Both the position numbers and the translations under genes were made by a program. From positions 1 to 45,442 of the forward strand of contig NZ_FOKP01000035.1 in NCBI RefSeq assembly GCF_900112185.1: 45,442 bases of DNA. The letters run 5' to 3'. Under the pieces are notes generated by a model. That model was given only the letters and a program-made list of their open reading frames with translations. It made no database searches and was not told the origin of the DNA. Source of the stretch: Allobosea sp. CRIB-10 (GTDB taxonomy: Bacteria > Pseudomonadota > Alphaproteobacteria > Rhizobiales > Beijerinckiaceae). This document shows positions 15,873 to 26,443 of the stretch, piece after piece; position 1 is the stretch's first letter; each line of letters begins with the position of its first letter.

Positions 15873-17180
15873 CTATTTGCCGATGCAGAAGCCGGAGAAC
15901 AGGCTGTCGAGCACATCCTCGACGTCGACCTTGCCGATCAGGCGCTCCAAGCCCCTGACCGCGAGCCGCAGCTCCTCTGCCATCAGTTCGGGGTGGTCAT
16001 GCGACAGCAGCGCGGCACGTTCGATCGCAGCGGCTGCGTCAGCTAAGGCGACACGCTGGCGCTCCCGGGTGACGAGCGCCGGCTCCGTCTGGCCGAGTTT
16101 ACCCAACCGAGACGCAATCAGCTCGATCAGTTCCGGTAGTCCTACCCCGGTCATCGCGGACACACCGATCTCTCCGGGACGAGCACGACCGCCAAGGTCG
16201 AGCTTCGTCGCGACACTGATCTCGGTAGCGCCGCTCTCCTCTCGTTCCGGTACCGAATCGGGCGGCCGCAGCCGCAGCACCAGGTCGGCCTGGGCTGCTT
16301 TCTGGCGGGCGCGCCGCACGCCTTCTGCCTCGATCTCGTCGACGCTGTCGCGCAACCCCGCTGTATCGACCAGCAGGACGGGAATACCGCCCAGATCCAG
16401 CCTGACCTCGATGGCATCCCGGGTCGTACCGGCGATCGGCGAGACGATCGCGACATCGCGCCGAGCCAGCGCATTGAGCAGGCTGGACTTACCCGCATTG
16501 GGCGGTCCGGCCAGCACCACGACGAAGCCCTCGCGAACCCGCTCGCCCGCCGAGAAACTACCGAGCGCTACCTGCAGACTGCCGAGGACGCCCTGCGCCC
16601 GGGCCACCGCTTCGACGATCAGTGGGCCGCTGACATCGCCTTCGTCGGAGAAATCGATCTCGGCCTCGAGCAGCATCATCGCCTCGATCAGCCCGCTGCG
16701 CCAGGCCGCGGCGGCCTGCCCGAGCGCGCCTTCCATCTGCCGCAGAGCCTGCTTGCGCTGCCATTCCGTCTCCGAATCGATCAGATCGGCGAGGCCTTCG
16801 ACGACGGCGAGGTCGAGCTTTCCGGCTTCGAACGCCCGCCGGGTGAACTCGCCGGGCTCGGCCAGACGCAAACCGGGCAGGGCCGTGAGCACTGAGAGCA
16901 GCCGCGACAGCACCGCGCGGGAGCCGTGGATATGGAATTCGGCGACATCCTCGCCCGTAAAGCTCGCAGGCGCTGGAAAGAACAGGACCAGCCCATGATC
17001 GATGACCGCCCCTTCAGGATCACGCAGAGCGCGATAGGCAGCCTTGCGCGCCTCGGGCACCGATCCCGCAATCGTTTCGACAGCGAATCGGACACGCTCG
17101 CCGGAGACCCGGACGACCGCGACACCAGCCCGCCCGGCGCCGGAGGACAGCGCCACAATCGTCGGATAGGCTTTCGTCAT
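15873..17180 (-). CDS. mnmE: tRNA modification GTPase MnmE (TrmE)
   Basis: A 435-residue GTPase and MnmG partner in wobble-uridine modification. The N-terminal tetrahydrofolate-binding domain contains TIVALSSGAGRAGVAVVRVSG and FHIHGSRAV. The inserted G domain has P-loop GPPNAGKSSLLN, the GTTRD switch I and the DTAGLRD switch II. The C-terminal CIGK motif, with the catalytic-site cysteine, is intact at the very end (FCIGK). The ATG at 17180 gives the family N-terminus. It is divergent from the thioredoxin-fold gene at 17210 with a 29-bp gap, so their 5' control regions must overlap. Confidence 0.95.
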   Translation of the reverse strand: MTKAYPTIVALSSGAGRAGVAVVRVSGERVRFAVETIAGSVPEARKAAYRALRDPEGAVIDHGLVLFFPAPASFTGEDVAEFHIHGSRAVLSRLLSVLTALPGLRLAEPGEFTRRAFEAGKLDLAVVEGLADLIDSETEWQRKQALRQMEGALGQAAAAWRSGLIEAMMLLEAEIDFSDEGDVSGPLIVEAVARAQGVLGSLQVALGSFSAGERVREGFVVVLAGPPNAGKSSLLNALARRDVAIVSPIAGTTRDAIEVRLDLGGIPVLLVDTAGLRDSVDEIEAEGVRRARQKAAQADLVLRLRPPDSVPEREESGATEISVATKLDLGGRARPGEIGVSAMTGVGLPELIELIASRLGKLGQTEPALVTRERQRVALADAAAAIERAALLSHDHPELMAEELRLAVRGLERLIGKVDVEDVLDSLFSGFCIGK

Positions 17181-17209
17181 ATGTCGTCGCCAGGGCTGGA
17201 GTTCCGCCA

Positions 17210-19207
<1,998 letters not shown>

Positions 19208-19231
19208 ATCCCGCGCAGGGCAGCGCCAAAG

Positions 19232-19259
19232 AAAAAGGCCTCGGCGCAATGCCGAGGCC
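19232..19259 (-). terminator. Intrinsic terminator after rho
   Basis: The stem is GGCCTCGGC (19237-19245) and GCCGAGGCC (19251-19259) with a 5-nt loop. Read on the minus strand it is followed by TTTTTCTTT. It therefore ends transcripts of the rho gene. On the plus strand the stem could also weakly stop transcripts of the thioredoxin-fold gene, but no T-run follows in that direction. Confidence 0.85.
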
Positions 19260-19289
19260 CTTCCATCTCGCTGCGGCGGCGGTCGCTGC

Positions 19290-20555
<1,266 letters not shown>

Positions 20556-20723
20556 GGGGTACCCGGAGTAACGGGCCCGCGATCAGGCAGGCCGGACGGC
20601 AGTGGAGGGATCGACGGGACGAAAGGCCTGAAGGCCCACTTGTCAGGACGTCGTGTCGGCCGAGAAAGCAGCCGCGGCACGAGCCGTCGACGATAAGGAA
20701 GGACGCGTACGAAAAGCGCAGAG

Positions 20724-20762
20724 GCTTGATAACCGCTTTCCCTGGATCGCTCAAGCGGGAAA
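20724..20762 (-). promoter_or_regulatory. Mutually exclusive stems in the hemJ-rho leader
   Basis: Three 6-bp pairings compete here: GCTTGA (20724-20729) with TCAAGC (20751-20756); CCGCTT (20733-20738) with AAGCGG (20753-20758); TTTCCC (20737-20742) with GGGAAA (20757-20762). The first and third cross each other, so they form either a pseudoknot or alternative folds. They lie in the transcript leading into rho, whose leader is attenuated in other bacteria. The helices are short, so chance is possible. Confidence 0.3.
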
Positions 20763-20773
20763 CCGCGGCGATA

Positions 20774-21199
20774 TCAGAACGGCTTGACGATCACCAGGAT
20801 GACGATGGCCGCCATCAGCAGCGCCGGAACCTCGTTGAGGATGCGATAGAACCGCGCCGGCTTGTCGTTGCGGTCCTCGGCGAAGGCCCTGACCCTGCCG
20901 CTGAGATAGCCATGGATGCCCGAAAGGACAAGTACCAGCGCGATCTTGCCGTGCAGCCAGCCGCCCTTGAAGCCGAAGCCGCTCCAGGCCAGGTAGAGCC
21001 CGAGCACCCAGGTTGCGATCATCGCGGGGTTGATGATCCCTTTGAGCAGCCGGCGCTCCATGATCTTGAAGGTCTCGGACTGGATCGAGCCGGCCTGCGC
21101 CTCGGCATGATAGACCATCAGCCGCGGCAGATAGAGCATCCCAGCCATCCAGGCGATCACCGCCATGACGTGGAAAGCCTTGATCCATTCGTAAGCCAT
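20774..21199 (-). CDS. hemJ: Protoporphyrinogen oxidase HemJ
   Basis: A 141-residue membrane protein of the HemJ (UPF0093) family, which oxidises protoporphyrinogen IX to protoporphyrin IX in bacteria lacking HemG/HemY. Four hydrophobic helices are visible. The conserved N-terminal KAFHVMAVIAWMAGMLYLPR contains the essential His and Arg; ERRLLKGIINPAM and WLHGKIALVLVLSGIHG are further family motifs. It starts 12 bp after hemE on the same strand, so two heme-pathway steps are co-transcribed ahead of rho. Confidence 0.93.
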   Translation of the reverse strand: MAYEWIKAFHVMAVIAWMAGMLYLPRLMVYHAEAQAGSIQSETFKIMERRLLKGIINPAMIATWVLGLYLAWSGFGFKGGWLHGKIALVLVLSGIHGYLSGRVRAFAEDRNDKPARFYRILNEVPALLMAAIVILVIVKPF

Positions 21200-21211
21200 G
21201 GCGGGAGTCCT

Positions 21212-22237
21212 TTAGGCACGCACCAGCTCGACCAGCCGCTCGACATGAGCGATCGGCGTGTCCGGCAGGATGCCATGCCCGAGATTGAAGACGAACGCCC
21301 TATCGCCGAATGCCGCACGGATGGCGGCGATCTCGCGGTCGAGCTCGATCCCACCCGCCCGCAGCAGCTCCGGATCGAGATGGCCCTGCACCGGGACCAA
21401 TGGCTGGATCGCCTCGCGCACGAAACTCCGGTCGATCTCGGTCTCGAGCCCGACGGCGTCGATACCGGTCGCGCGAACATAATCCGGGATGCCGGCACCG
21501 GCTCCGCGCGGAAAACCGATGATCTTCGCCTGCGGGTGCCGCGCCCGGACCAAATCGACGATCCGCCTGGTCGGCTCGATGCACCAACGCCCGAAATCCT
21601 CCGGCCCGAGTGAACCCGCCCAGCTGTCGAAGATCTGCACGGCATCGACCCCGGCATCGATCTGCGCATTGAGATAGGCGGCGGAGTTGACGACCAGCCT
21701 GTCGATCAGCCTGGCGAACAGAGAGGGGTCGCGCCGGAACAGCTCCTTGGCCGGCCCCTTGTCCGGGGTCCCGCGCCCGGCCACCATGTAGGTTGCAACG
21801 GTCCAGGGCGCACCGCAGAAGCCGATCAGCGCAGTCTCCACGGGGAGGGCTGCCTTCACTCGCCGCACAGTCTCGTACACCGGCGCCAGCACATCTTGAT
21901 CGATCTCTTCGCGGATCTCGCCGAACCGGGCTTCATCGGCAACCGGCTCAAGCCTCGGCCCTTCGCCCTGTGCAAACCAGAGCTTCTGGCCGAGCGCATG
22001 CGGGATCACCAGGATGTCGGAGAACAGGATCGCGGCATCAAACCCGAAGCGCCTGATCGGCTGCAAGGTAACCTCGGCTGCCCATTCCGGATTGTAGCAG
22101 AGATCGAGGAAGCCACCGGCCTTGGCGCGGAGCGCGCGATACTCCGGCAGATACCGGCCAGCCTGACGCATCAGCCAGAGCGGAGGCTTCGGGAGTGTCT
22201 CGCCGGAGAGAGCACGGAGGAAAAGGCTTTGGGTCAT
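21212..22237 (-). CDS. hemE: Uroporphyrinogen decarboxylase
   Basis: A 341-residue enzyme that converts uroporphyrinogen III to coproporphyrinogen III. The N-terminal signature PLWLMRQAGRYLPEYR with catalytic-site arginines is present, as are AILFSDILVIPHALG, GFCGAPWTVATYMVAG, QIFDSWAGSL and the C-terminal FNLGHGILPDTP. I chose the ATG at 22237 (MTQSLFL); a GTG at 22246 in frame is equally possible. hemE flanks the replication origin in Caulobacter and other alphaproteobacteria, and its promoter must lie within the putative origin. Confidence 0.95.
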   Translation of the reverse strand: MTQSLFLRALSGETLPKPPLWLMRQAGRYLPEYRALRAKAGGFLDLCYNPEWAAEVTLQPIRRFGFDAAILFSDILVIPHALGQKLWFAQGEGPRLEPVADEARFGEIREEIDQDVLAPVYETVRRVKAALPVETALIGFCGAPWTVATYMVAGRGTPDKGPAKELFRRDPSLFARLIDRLVVNSAAYLNAQIDAGVDAVQIFDSWAGSLGPEDFGRWCIEPTRRIVDLVRARHPQAKIIGFPRGAGAGIPDYVRATGIDAVGLETEIDRSFVREAIQPLVPVQGHLDPELLRAGGIELDREIAAIRAAFGDRAFVFNLGHGILPDTPIAHVERLVELVRA

Positions 22238-22337
22238 GAAGCGCACCGGGCTATCCGCCCATCGTCCTAAAAAGATTCTTCTCTAAGAGAGTCTTCTGTT
22301 TTGACTCTTGGATGGGGGCACATAGCCCGCCCCAAGA

Positions 22338-22346
22338 TTGTCCACA
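22338..22346 (+). promoter_or_regulatory. DnaA-box-like sequence 1
   Basis: TTGTCCACA differs from the consensus TTATCCACA at one base. A second TCCACA core follows at 22352-22357, so two partial boxes lie within 20 bp. Confidence 0.55.
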
Positions 22347-22404
22347 ACCGGTCCACAGGTCGCACTCCGGCCGGCTGGCAGCCTCTTATCGCGCCGATCG
22401 GCCC

Positions 22405-22420
22405 TTAAGAGTTTCTTAAC
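22405..22420 (+). promoter_or_regulatory. CtrA-binding box TTAA-N7-TTAAC
   Basis: TTAA at 22405-22408, a 7-nt spacer, and TTAAC at 22416-22420 reproduce the full CtrA consensus exactly. In Caulobacter, CtrA bound to such boxes in the origin blocks initiation in swarmer cells. It sits in an AT-rich patch of the putative origin. Confidence 0.8.
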
Positions 22421-22466
22421 GAATTGGATTTTGATCGTTGGCGCGGTTCGCCGCCGCATCCAAAAA

Positions 22467-22482
22467 TGATTCACGTGAAACA
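22467..22482 (+). other. parS-like site inside the putative origin
   Basis: TGATTCACGTGAAACA matches the perfect parS of this window at 15 of 16 positions. The single change (T to A at position 3) breaks the outer symmetry and creates a GATTC CcrM site at 22468-22472. Confidence 0.65.
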
Positions 22483-22506
22483 TCCCGATTCCGCCCACAG
22501 GTCGAT

Positions 22507-22552
22507 GCCTGTTTAGTCCTGAGCTGGGTTGTCCCAGCCCGCCGGGACAGGC
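22507..22552. other. Nested hairpins in the putative origin
   Basis: Outer stem GCCTGT (22507-22512) with ACAGGC (22547-22552). Inner stem GCTGGG (22523-22528) with CCCAGC (22533-22538) and a TTGT loop. A competing pairing is TGTCCC (22530-22535) with GGGACA (22544-22549). No T-run follows, so terminator function is unlikely. Confidence 0.4.
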
Positions 22553-22568
22553 CTTCGGAAAAGCCGGT

Positions 22569-22577
22569 TTATCCCCA
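22569..22577 (+). promoter_or_regulatory. DnaA-box-like sequence 2
   Basis: TTATCCCCA differs from TTATCCACA at one base. It lies at the right side of the putative origin, just after the nested hairpins. Confidence 0.5.
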
Positions 22578-22706
22578 GCGGTCCCCGGCCCTGTGAATCG
22601 CCGCCCCTTCCCCCTCCCTCTCCATCGAATCGAAAAGGGATTCCCAGGCTGGCGGAACCACTCTAGAGCTGAATCAGAGAAAAGGCCGGCGGGGGCGACG
22701 GTAGCC

Positions 22707-23537
22707 GTGGCGCGCAATTATTTTCACCTGCACCTGGTCTCCGACGCGACCGGCGAGACCCTGATCGCGGTCAGCCGCGCCGCTGCGGCGCAATACGAAG
22801 CGGTCTCGGCGATCGAGCATGTCTATCCGCTGGTCCGGTCCGAGAACCAGCTCTCGCGGGTGCTCGCCGAGATCGAGACCTCTCCGGGTGTGGTGCTCTA
22901 CACGCTGGTCGAGCCGGAATGGGCGGAGCGGCTCGAAGCCTTCTGCCGGGATATCGGCTGTCCGTGCCTGTCGGTGCTGCAGCCGGTGCTGTCGCTGTTC
23001 CAGTCCTATCTCGGCCAGGCCTCGGCCCCGCGCCCCGGCGCGCAGCATATGCTCAACGCCGAGTATTTTCGCCGCATCGACGCGATGAATTACACGCTGA
23101 TGCATGATGATGGGCAGCTCGGCGGTGATCTCGAAAGCGCCGACGTCATTCTCGTCGGCATCAGTCGGACATCGAAGACGCCAACCAGCATTTATCTCGC
23201 CAACCGCGGCATCAAGACCGCCAACATCCCATTGGTGCCGAACGTGCCGTTGCCGGTTGAGCTCGATGGCCTGAAGAAACCCTTGGTCGTCGGCCTCGTC
23301 GCCAGTGCCGAGCGCATCATCCAGATCCGGCAGAACCGGCTTCTCTCGCTGAAGGCAGATGACGAGACGCCTTATGTCGATCCAGATGCGGTCGCCGAGG
23401 AGATCACCCAGTCGCGTCGTCTCTGCTCCCGCAGGGGCTGGCCGGTCATCGACGTCACTCGTCGTTCGATCGAGGAGACGGCGGCCGCGATCCTCGACCT
23501 GCTGCGCGATCATCGCATGAAGTTCATCGCGACGTGA
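22707..23537 (+). CDS. PpsR/DUF299 pyruvate, phosphate dikinase regulatory protein
   Basis: A 276-residue bifunctional regulator of the DUF299 family. Members phosphorylate and dephosphorylate pyruvate phosphate dikinase or PEP synthase, using ADP and Pi respectively. The N-terminus FHLHLVSDATGETL and the P-loop-like GISRTSKTPTSIYLA (G151 to about A165) are diagnostic. I chose the GTG at 22707 because the family begins just before FHLHLVSD; an upstream ATG at 22593 adds 38 unlike residues and would run into the origin. Its stop overlaps the maf start by 4 bp. Whether it acts on PPDK or PEP synthase here is inferred only from the family. Confidence 0.9.
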   Translation: MARNYFHLHLVSDATGETLIAVSRAAAAQYEAVSAIEHVYPLVRSENQLSRVLAEIETSPGVVLYTLVEPEWAERLEAFCRDIGCPCLSVLQPVLSLFQSYLGQASAPRPGAQHMLNAEYFRRIDAMNYTLMHDDGQLGGDLESADVILVGISRTSKTPTSIYLANRGIKTANIPLVPNVPLPVELDGLKKPLVVGLVASAERIIQIRQNRLLSLKADDETPYVDPDAVAEEITQSRRLCSRRGWPVIDVTRRSIEETAAAILDLLRDHRMKFIAT

Positions 23538-24157
23538 GCGGGCAGGCGACATTCTGGCGCGGCGATGCGCCGCTCATCCTCGCCTCCGGGAGCGCGACGC
23601 GCTTGCAGCTGCTGGAGGCGGCAGGGCTCCCGGTCGAGGTGATCAGGCCCGATGTCGACGAGCGCGCGGTTGAAGCGGAATTTATCGCCATGGGCTGTCC
23701 GCCTGCCGGCGTTGCCGCGGCACTGGCGGAAGCCAAGGCCTTGTCGGTCTCGCCTCGCTATTCCGGTCGGATCGTCCTGGCCGCCGACCAGATGCTGATC
23801 TGCGAAGGCCGGCCGTTCCACAAGCCCGAGGACGCCGCTGCTGCCATCCGGCAGGTCGCCATGCTCGCGGGCCGCAGCCATGAGCTCACTTCGGCCTTTG
23901 CGTTGGCCCGCAATGGCCAGATCGTCGGTCGTGGGAGCAGCAGCGCGACGCTCGCCATGCGGCCGCTGACGCCGGAGTTCATCGAGGGCTATGTCACGGC
24001 GGCTGGTCCTGCCGCGACGAGCAGTGTCGGGGGGTATCAGCTCGAAGGCCTCGGCATCCATCTGTTCGAGGCGATAGAGGGTGACCATTCCACCATCCTC
24101 GGCCTGCCGATGCTGACTCTACTCGCCGCATTGCGCAGCCTCGACCTCGCGAGATGA
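23534..24157 (+). CDS. Maf-family nucleotide pyrophosphatase
   Basis: A 207-residue Maf protein. Family members hydrolyse non-canonical or canonical NTPs such as dTTP, UTP, m7GTP or pseudo-UTP to monophosphates. The N-terminal LILASGSATRLQLLEAAGL and DVDERAVEAEF carry the usual active-site Ser, Arg and Glu; VLAADQMLICEGR has the catalytic Asp region. The start is a GTG overlapping the upstream stop (GTGA), a sign of coupling. Which Maf subfamily it belongs to cannot be settled from this reading. Confidence 0.9.
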   Translation: MSGQATFWRGDAPLILASGSATRLQLLEAAGLPVEVIRPDVDERAVEAEFIAMGCPPAGVAAALAEAKALSVSPRYSGRIVLAADQMLICEGRPFHKPEDAAAAIRQVAMLAGRSHELTSAFALARNGQIVGRGSSSATLAMRPLTPEFIEGYVTAAGPAATSSVGGYQLEGLGIHLFEAIEGDHSTILGLPMLTLLAALRSLDLAR

Positions 24158-24173
24158 CCTTCGTTTCGAGATC

Positions 24174-25007
24174 ATGACCAGACGCTGCTTCATCATCGGC
24201 CATCCGGTCGCGCATTCCCGTTCGCCGCTGATCCATGGTCACTGGCTCGTCGAGCATGGCCTTGCCGGCAGCTATGAGCGTGTCGATGTCGCGCCAGCCG
24301 AGATGGCGGGTTTCATCGCGAGGCTGCGCGCTGGAGAGTTCGTCGGCGGCAACGTCACGGTGCCGAACAAGGAAGTCGTGTTGCCCTTGCTCGACGAGAT
24401 CAGCCAGACCGCGCGCGCGATGGGCGCGGCCAACACGCTGTGGCTGGAGGACGGTAGGCTGCACGGTGATAATACCGACGCCTATGGCTTCCTTGCTCAT
24501 CTCGACGCCTGCGTACCAGGCTGGGCGCAGCAGAGCGTAGCGGCGCTGGTTCTCGGCGCCGGCGGCGCGGCGCGCGCTGTGATCCACGGCCTCGTCGCTC
24601 GCGGCCTGCGTCGCATCCTGCTGGTCAACCGTAGTCCCGAGCGCGCGCTCGAGCTGGCAGAGGCGTTTCCGAAGGTGGTCGAGGCGCGTGCTTGGCAAGA
24701 GGTCGCCGCGCTCGTCGGCGAGAGCAGTCTGATCGTCAACACGACCTCGCTCGGCATGCATGGCCAGCCGCAGCTGGAGATCGACCTCTCGGCCTTGCGC
24801 CCCGGCACGATCGTCGACGACATCGTCTATGTGCCGCTGGAGACATCGTTGCTCGCTGAGGCCAGGCGCCGCGGCGGTATTCCGGTCGATGGCCTCGGCA
24901 TGCTGCTGCATCAGGCAGTACCCGGTTTCGAGCGTTGGTTCGGCGTCCGCCCGCAGGTGACGGCGGCGCTGCGCGCTAAGCTCGAAGCCGATATTCCCGG
25001 CGCATGA
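24174..25007 (+). CDS. aroE: Shikimate dehydrogenase
   Basis: A 277-residue NADPH enzyme that reduces 3-dehydroshikimate in aromatic amino acid synthesis. GHPVAHSRSPLIHGHWL binds shikimate, NVTVPNKE has the catalytic lysine, DNTDAYGF the paired Asp, and VLGAGGAARAVIHGL is the NADP site. The C-terminal GLGMLLHQAVPGFERWFG is typical. It lies 16 bp after maf and 22 bp before coaE in the origin-proximal rightward operon. Confidence 0.95.
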   Translation: MTRRCFIIGHPVAHSRSPLIHGHWLVEHGLAGSYERVDVAPAEMAGFIARLRAGEFVGGNVTVPNKEVVLPLLDEISQTARAMGAANTLWLEDGRLHGDNTDAYGFLAHLDACVPGWAQQSVAALVLGAGGAARAVIHGLVARGLRRILLVNRSPERALELAEAFPKVVEARAWQEVAALVGESSLIVNTTSLGMHGQPQLEIDLSALRPGTIVDDIVYVPLETSLLAEARRRGGIPVDGLGMLLHQAVPGFERWFGVRPQVTAALRAKLEADIPGA

Positions 25008-25029
25008 GCCCGATGGCGGAGACGCTGCG

Positions 25030-25641
25030 ATGACCTTCCTGCTCGGCCTCACCGGCTCGATCGGCATGGGCAAATCGACGACATCGGCGATGTTCCGCGC
25101 CGCTGGCGTACCCGTCCATGACGCCGACCAGGCGGTGCATGACCTCTATGCCGGCGCTGCAGCACCGCAGATCGAGGCGGCCTTCCCAGGATCGACGACC
25201 AATGGCGTTGTCGACCGGGCCAGGCTTTCCGCCGCCGTGCTCGGCCGCCCCGAAGCGCTGACGAAGCTCGAGGCCATCGTCCATCCGCTGGTCCGTGCCA
25301 AGGAACAGGCCTTTTTGGCCGAGGCTCGCAGGAGTGGCGCGACCGTTGCGGTGCTCGACATACCGCTTCTGCTGGAGACCGGTGCGGAGGGGCGTTACGA
25401 CGCGGTCGTCGTCGTCACCGCGCCGGCCGAGGTCCAGCGCAAGCGCGTCCTCGGCCGACCCGGCATGACGGAAGAGAAATTCGCAGCGATCCTCGCCCGC
25501 CAGATGCCTGACGCGGAGAAGCGGCGCCGGGCCCACTTCCTTGTGGACACCTCGCATGGGCTCATGGCCGCCGAGCGCCAGGTCCGCTCTATCCTCAATG
25601 CCGTCGCCGGCCGCTTCGGCCGGCCGCAAAGGGCGGGCTGA
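25030..25641 (+). CDS. coaE: Dephospho-CoA kinase
   Basis: A 203-residue kinase for the last step of coenzyme A synthesis. The P-loop is GLTGSIGMGKSTT near the N-terminus, followed by VPVHDADQAVHDLY with the substrate-side Asp, and VLDIPLLLETG. KRVLGRPGMTEEKFAAILARQ forms the lid region (slightly divergent, but the arginine is present). It ends 1 bp before the dnaQ start. Confidence 0.95.
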   Translation: MTFLLGLTGSIGMGKSTTSAMFRAAGVPVHDADQAVHDLYAGAAAPQIEAAFPGSTTNGVVDRARLSAAVLGRPEALTKLEAIVHPLVRAKEQAFLAEARRSGATVAVLDIPLLLETGAEGRYDAVVVVTAPAEVQRKRVLGRPGMTEEKFAAILARQMPDAEKRRRAHFLVDTSHGLMAAERQVRSILNAVAGRFGRPQRAG

Positions 25642-25642
25642 C

Positions 25643-26350
25643 ATGCGCGAGATCGTTCTCGATACCGAGACCACCGGCGTCGAAGCCCTGAAAGGCGATC
25701 GCATCGTCGAAATCGGTTGCGTCGAGCTGCTCAACCATTGCCCGACGGGCCGCAATTATCACGTCTACATCAATCCTGAGCGGGACATGCCGGAGGGCGC
25801 CTTCAAGGTGCACGGGCTGTCCGAAGCCTTCCTCTCCGACAAGCCGGTCTTCGCCGCGATCGCCAGCGACTTCGCCGCCTTCATCGCCGATGCCAAGCTC
25901 GTCATCCACAACGCGGCCTTCGATGTCGGCTTCATCAACATGGAGTTCGGCCGGCTCGGCTTGCCGCCGATCGTGCCGGCGCTGGTGGTCGACACGCTCG
26001 CCCTGGCCCGGCGCAAGCACCCCGGCGCCAGCAACAGCCTCGACGCGCTCTGCTCGCGCTATGGCATCGACAACAGCCGTCGCACCAAGCACGGCGCGCT
26101 GCTCGACTCCGAGATCCTGGCCGAGGTCTATATCGAGCTGATCGGCGGCAAGCAGACCAGCCTCGGCTTCGGCAGCGCCGTCGCCGGCAAGGCGGGCGCG
26201 GGGCTTGCGGCGGCAATCGAACGTCCGGTCCGCCAGCGCCCGCTCGCGGCGCGGCTGACGGCGGAAGAGCGAGCGGCCCATGAGGCCTTCGTGCTGAAGC
26301 TCAAGGGGCCGCTCTGGCGTGGCTATCTCGGGGTACCCGAGGAGGCGTAG
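25643..26350 (+). CDS. dnaQ: DNA polymerase III epsilon subunit (proofreading exonuclease)
   Basis: A 235-residue DEDDh 3'-5' exonuclease that proofreads for the replicative polymerase. Exo I is VLDTETTG, Exo II is HNAAFDVGF, and Exo III supplies His and Asp in KHGALLDSEILAEVY. The C-terminal tail (about 185-235) would hold the polymerase-alpha-binding segment. The ATG at 25643 fits the family start; a longer frame overlaps coaE. It is the last gene of the ppsR-maf-aroE-coaE-dnaQ operon and is followed by a palindromic repeat. Confidence 0.95.
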   Translation: MREIVLDTETTGVEALKGDRIVEIGCVELLNHCPTGRNYHVYINPERDMPEGAFKVHGLSEAFLSDKPVFAAIASDFAAFIADAKLVIHNAAFDVGFINMEFGRLGLPPIVPALVVDTLALARRKHPGASNSLDALCSRYGIDNSRRTKHGALLDSEILAEVYIELIGGKQTSLGFGSAVAGKAGAGLAAAIERPVRQRPLAARLTAEERAAHEAFVLKLKGPLWRGYLGVPEEA

Positions 26351-26358
26351 CTTCAAGC

Positions 26359-26433
26359 GTCATTCTCGGGCGACTCGCAGCGACGACCCGAGAATCTCCT
26401 GGTTGAGATGCTCGGGACAAGCCCGAGCATGAC
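26359..26433. repeat. Composite palindromic intergenic repeat, GTCAT/ATGAC ends
   Basis: Two tandem stems lie between GTCAT and ATGAC ends: ATTCTCGGG (26362-26370) with CCCGAGAAT (26387-26395), and ATGCTCGGG (26408-26416) with CCCGAGCAT (26422-26430). It fills the gap between convergent dnaQ and terC and may act as a two-way transcription stop. Confidence 0.8.
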
Positions 26434-26443
26434 CGGCGGATTA

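Larger units (their letters stand above)
22247..22706. other. Putative chromosome replication origin (oriC)
   Basis: A gene-free stretch of about 460 bp between hemE (leftward) and the DUF299/PpsR gene (rightward), the neighbour pair that brackets Cori in Caulobacter. It holds a perfect CtrA box at 22405-22420, nine GANTC sites between 22274 and 22675, DnaA-like boxes at 22338 and 22569, a parS-like site at 22467, AT-rich blocks at about 22268-22312 and 22404-22438, and nested hairpins at 22507-22552. Genes on both sides mostly run outward. I saw no exact TTATCCACA box, so DnaA binding is the weaker part of the case. Confidence 0.8.

Noticed and set aside
22593..22706. Extended N-terminus of the PpsR-type protein from the upstream ATG
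   Set aside because: The added 38 residues do not resemble the family, and the family length and FHLHLVSD start fit the GTG at 22707; the extension would enter the putative origin.
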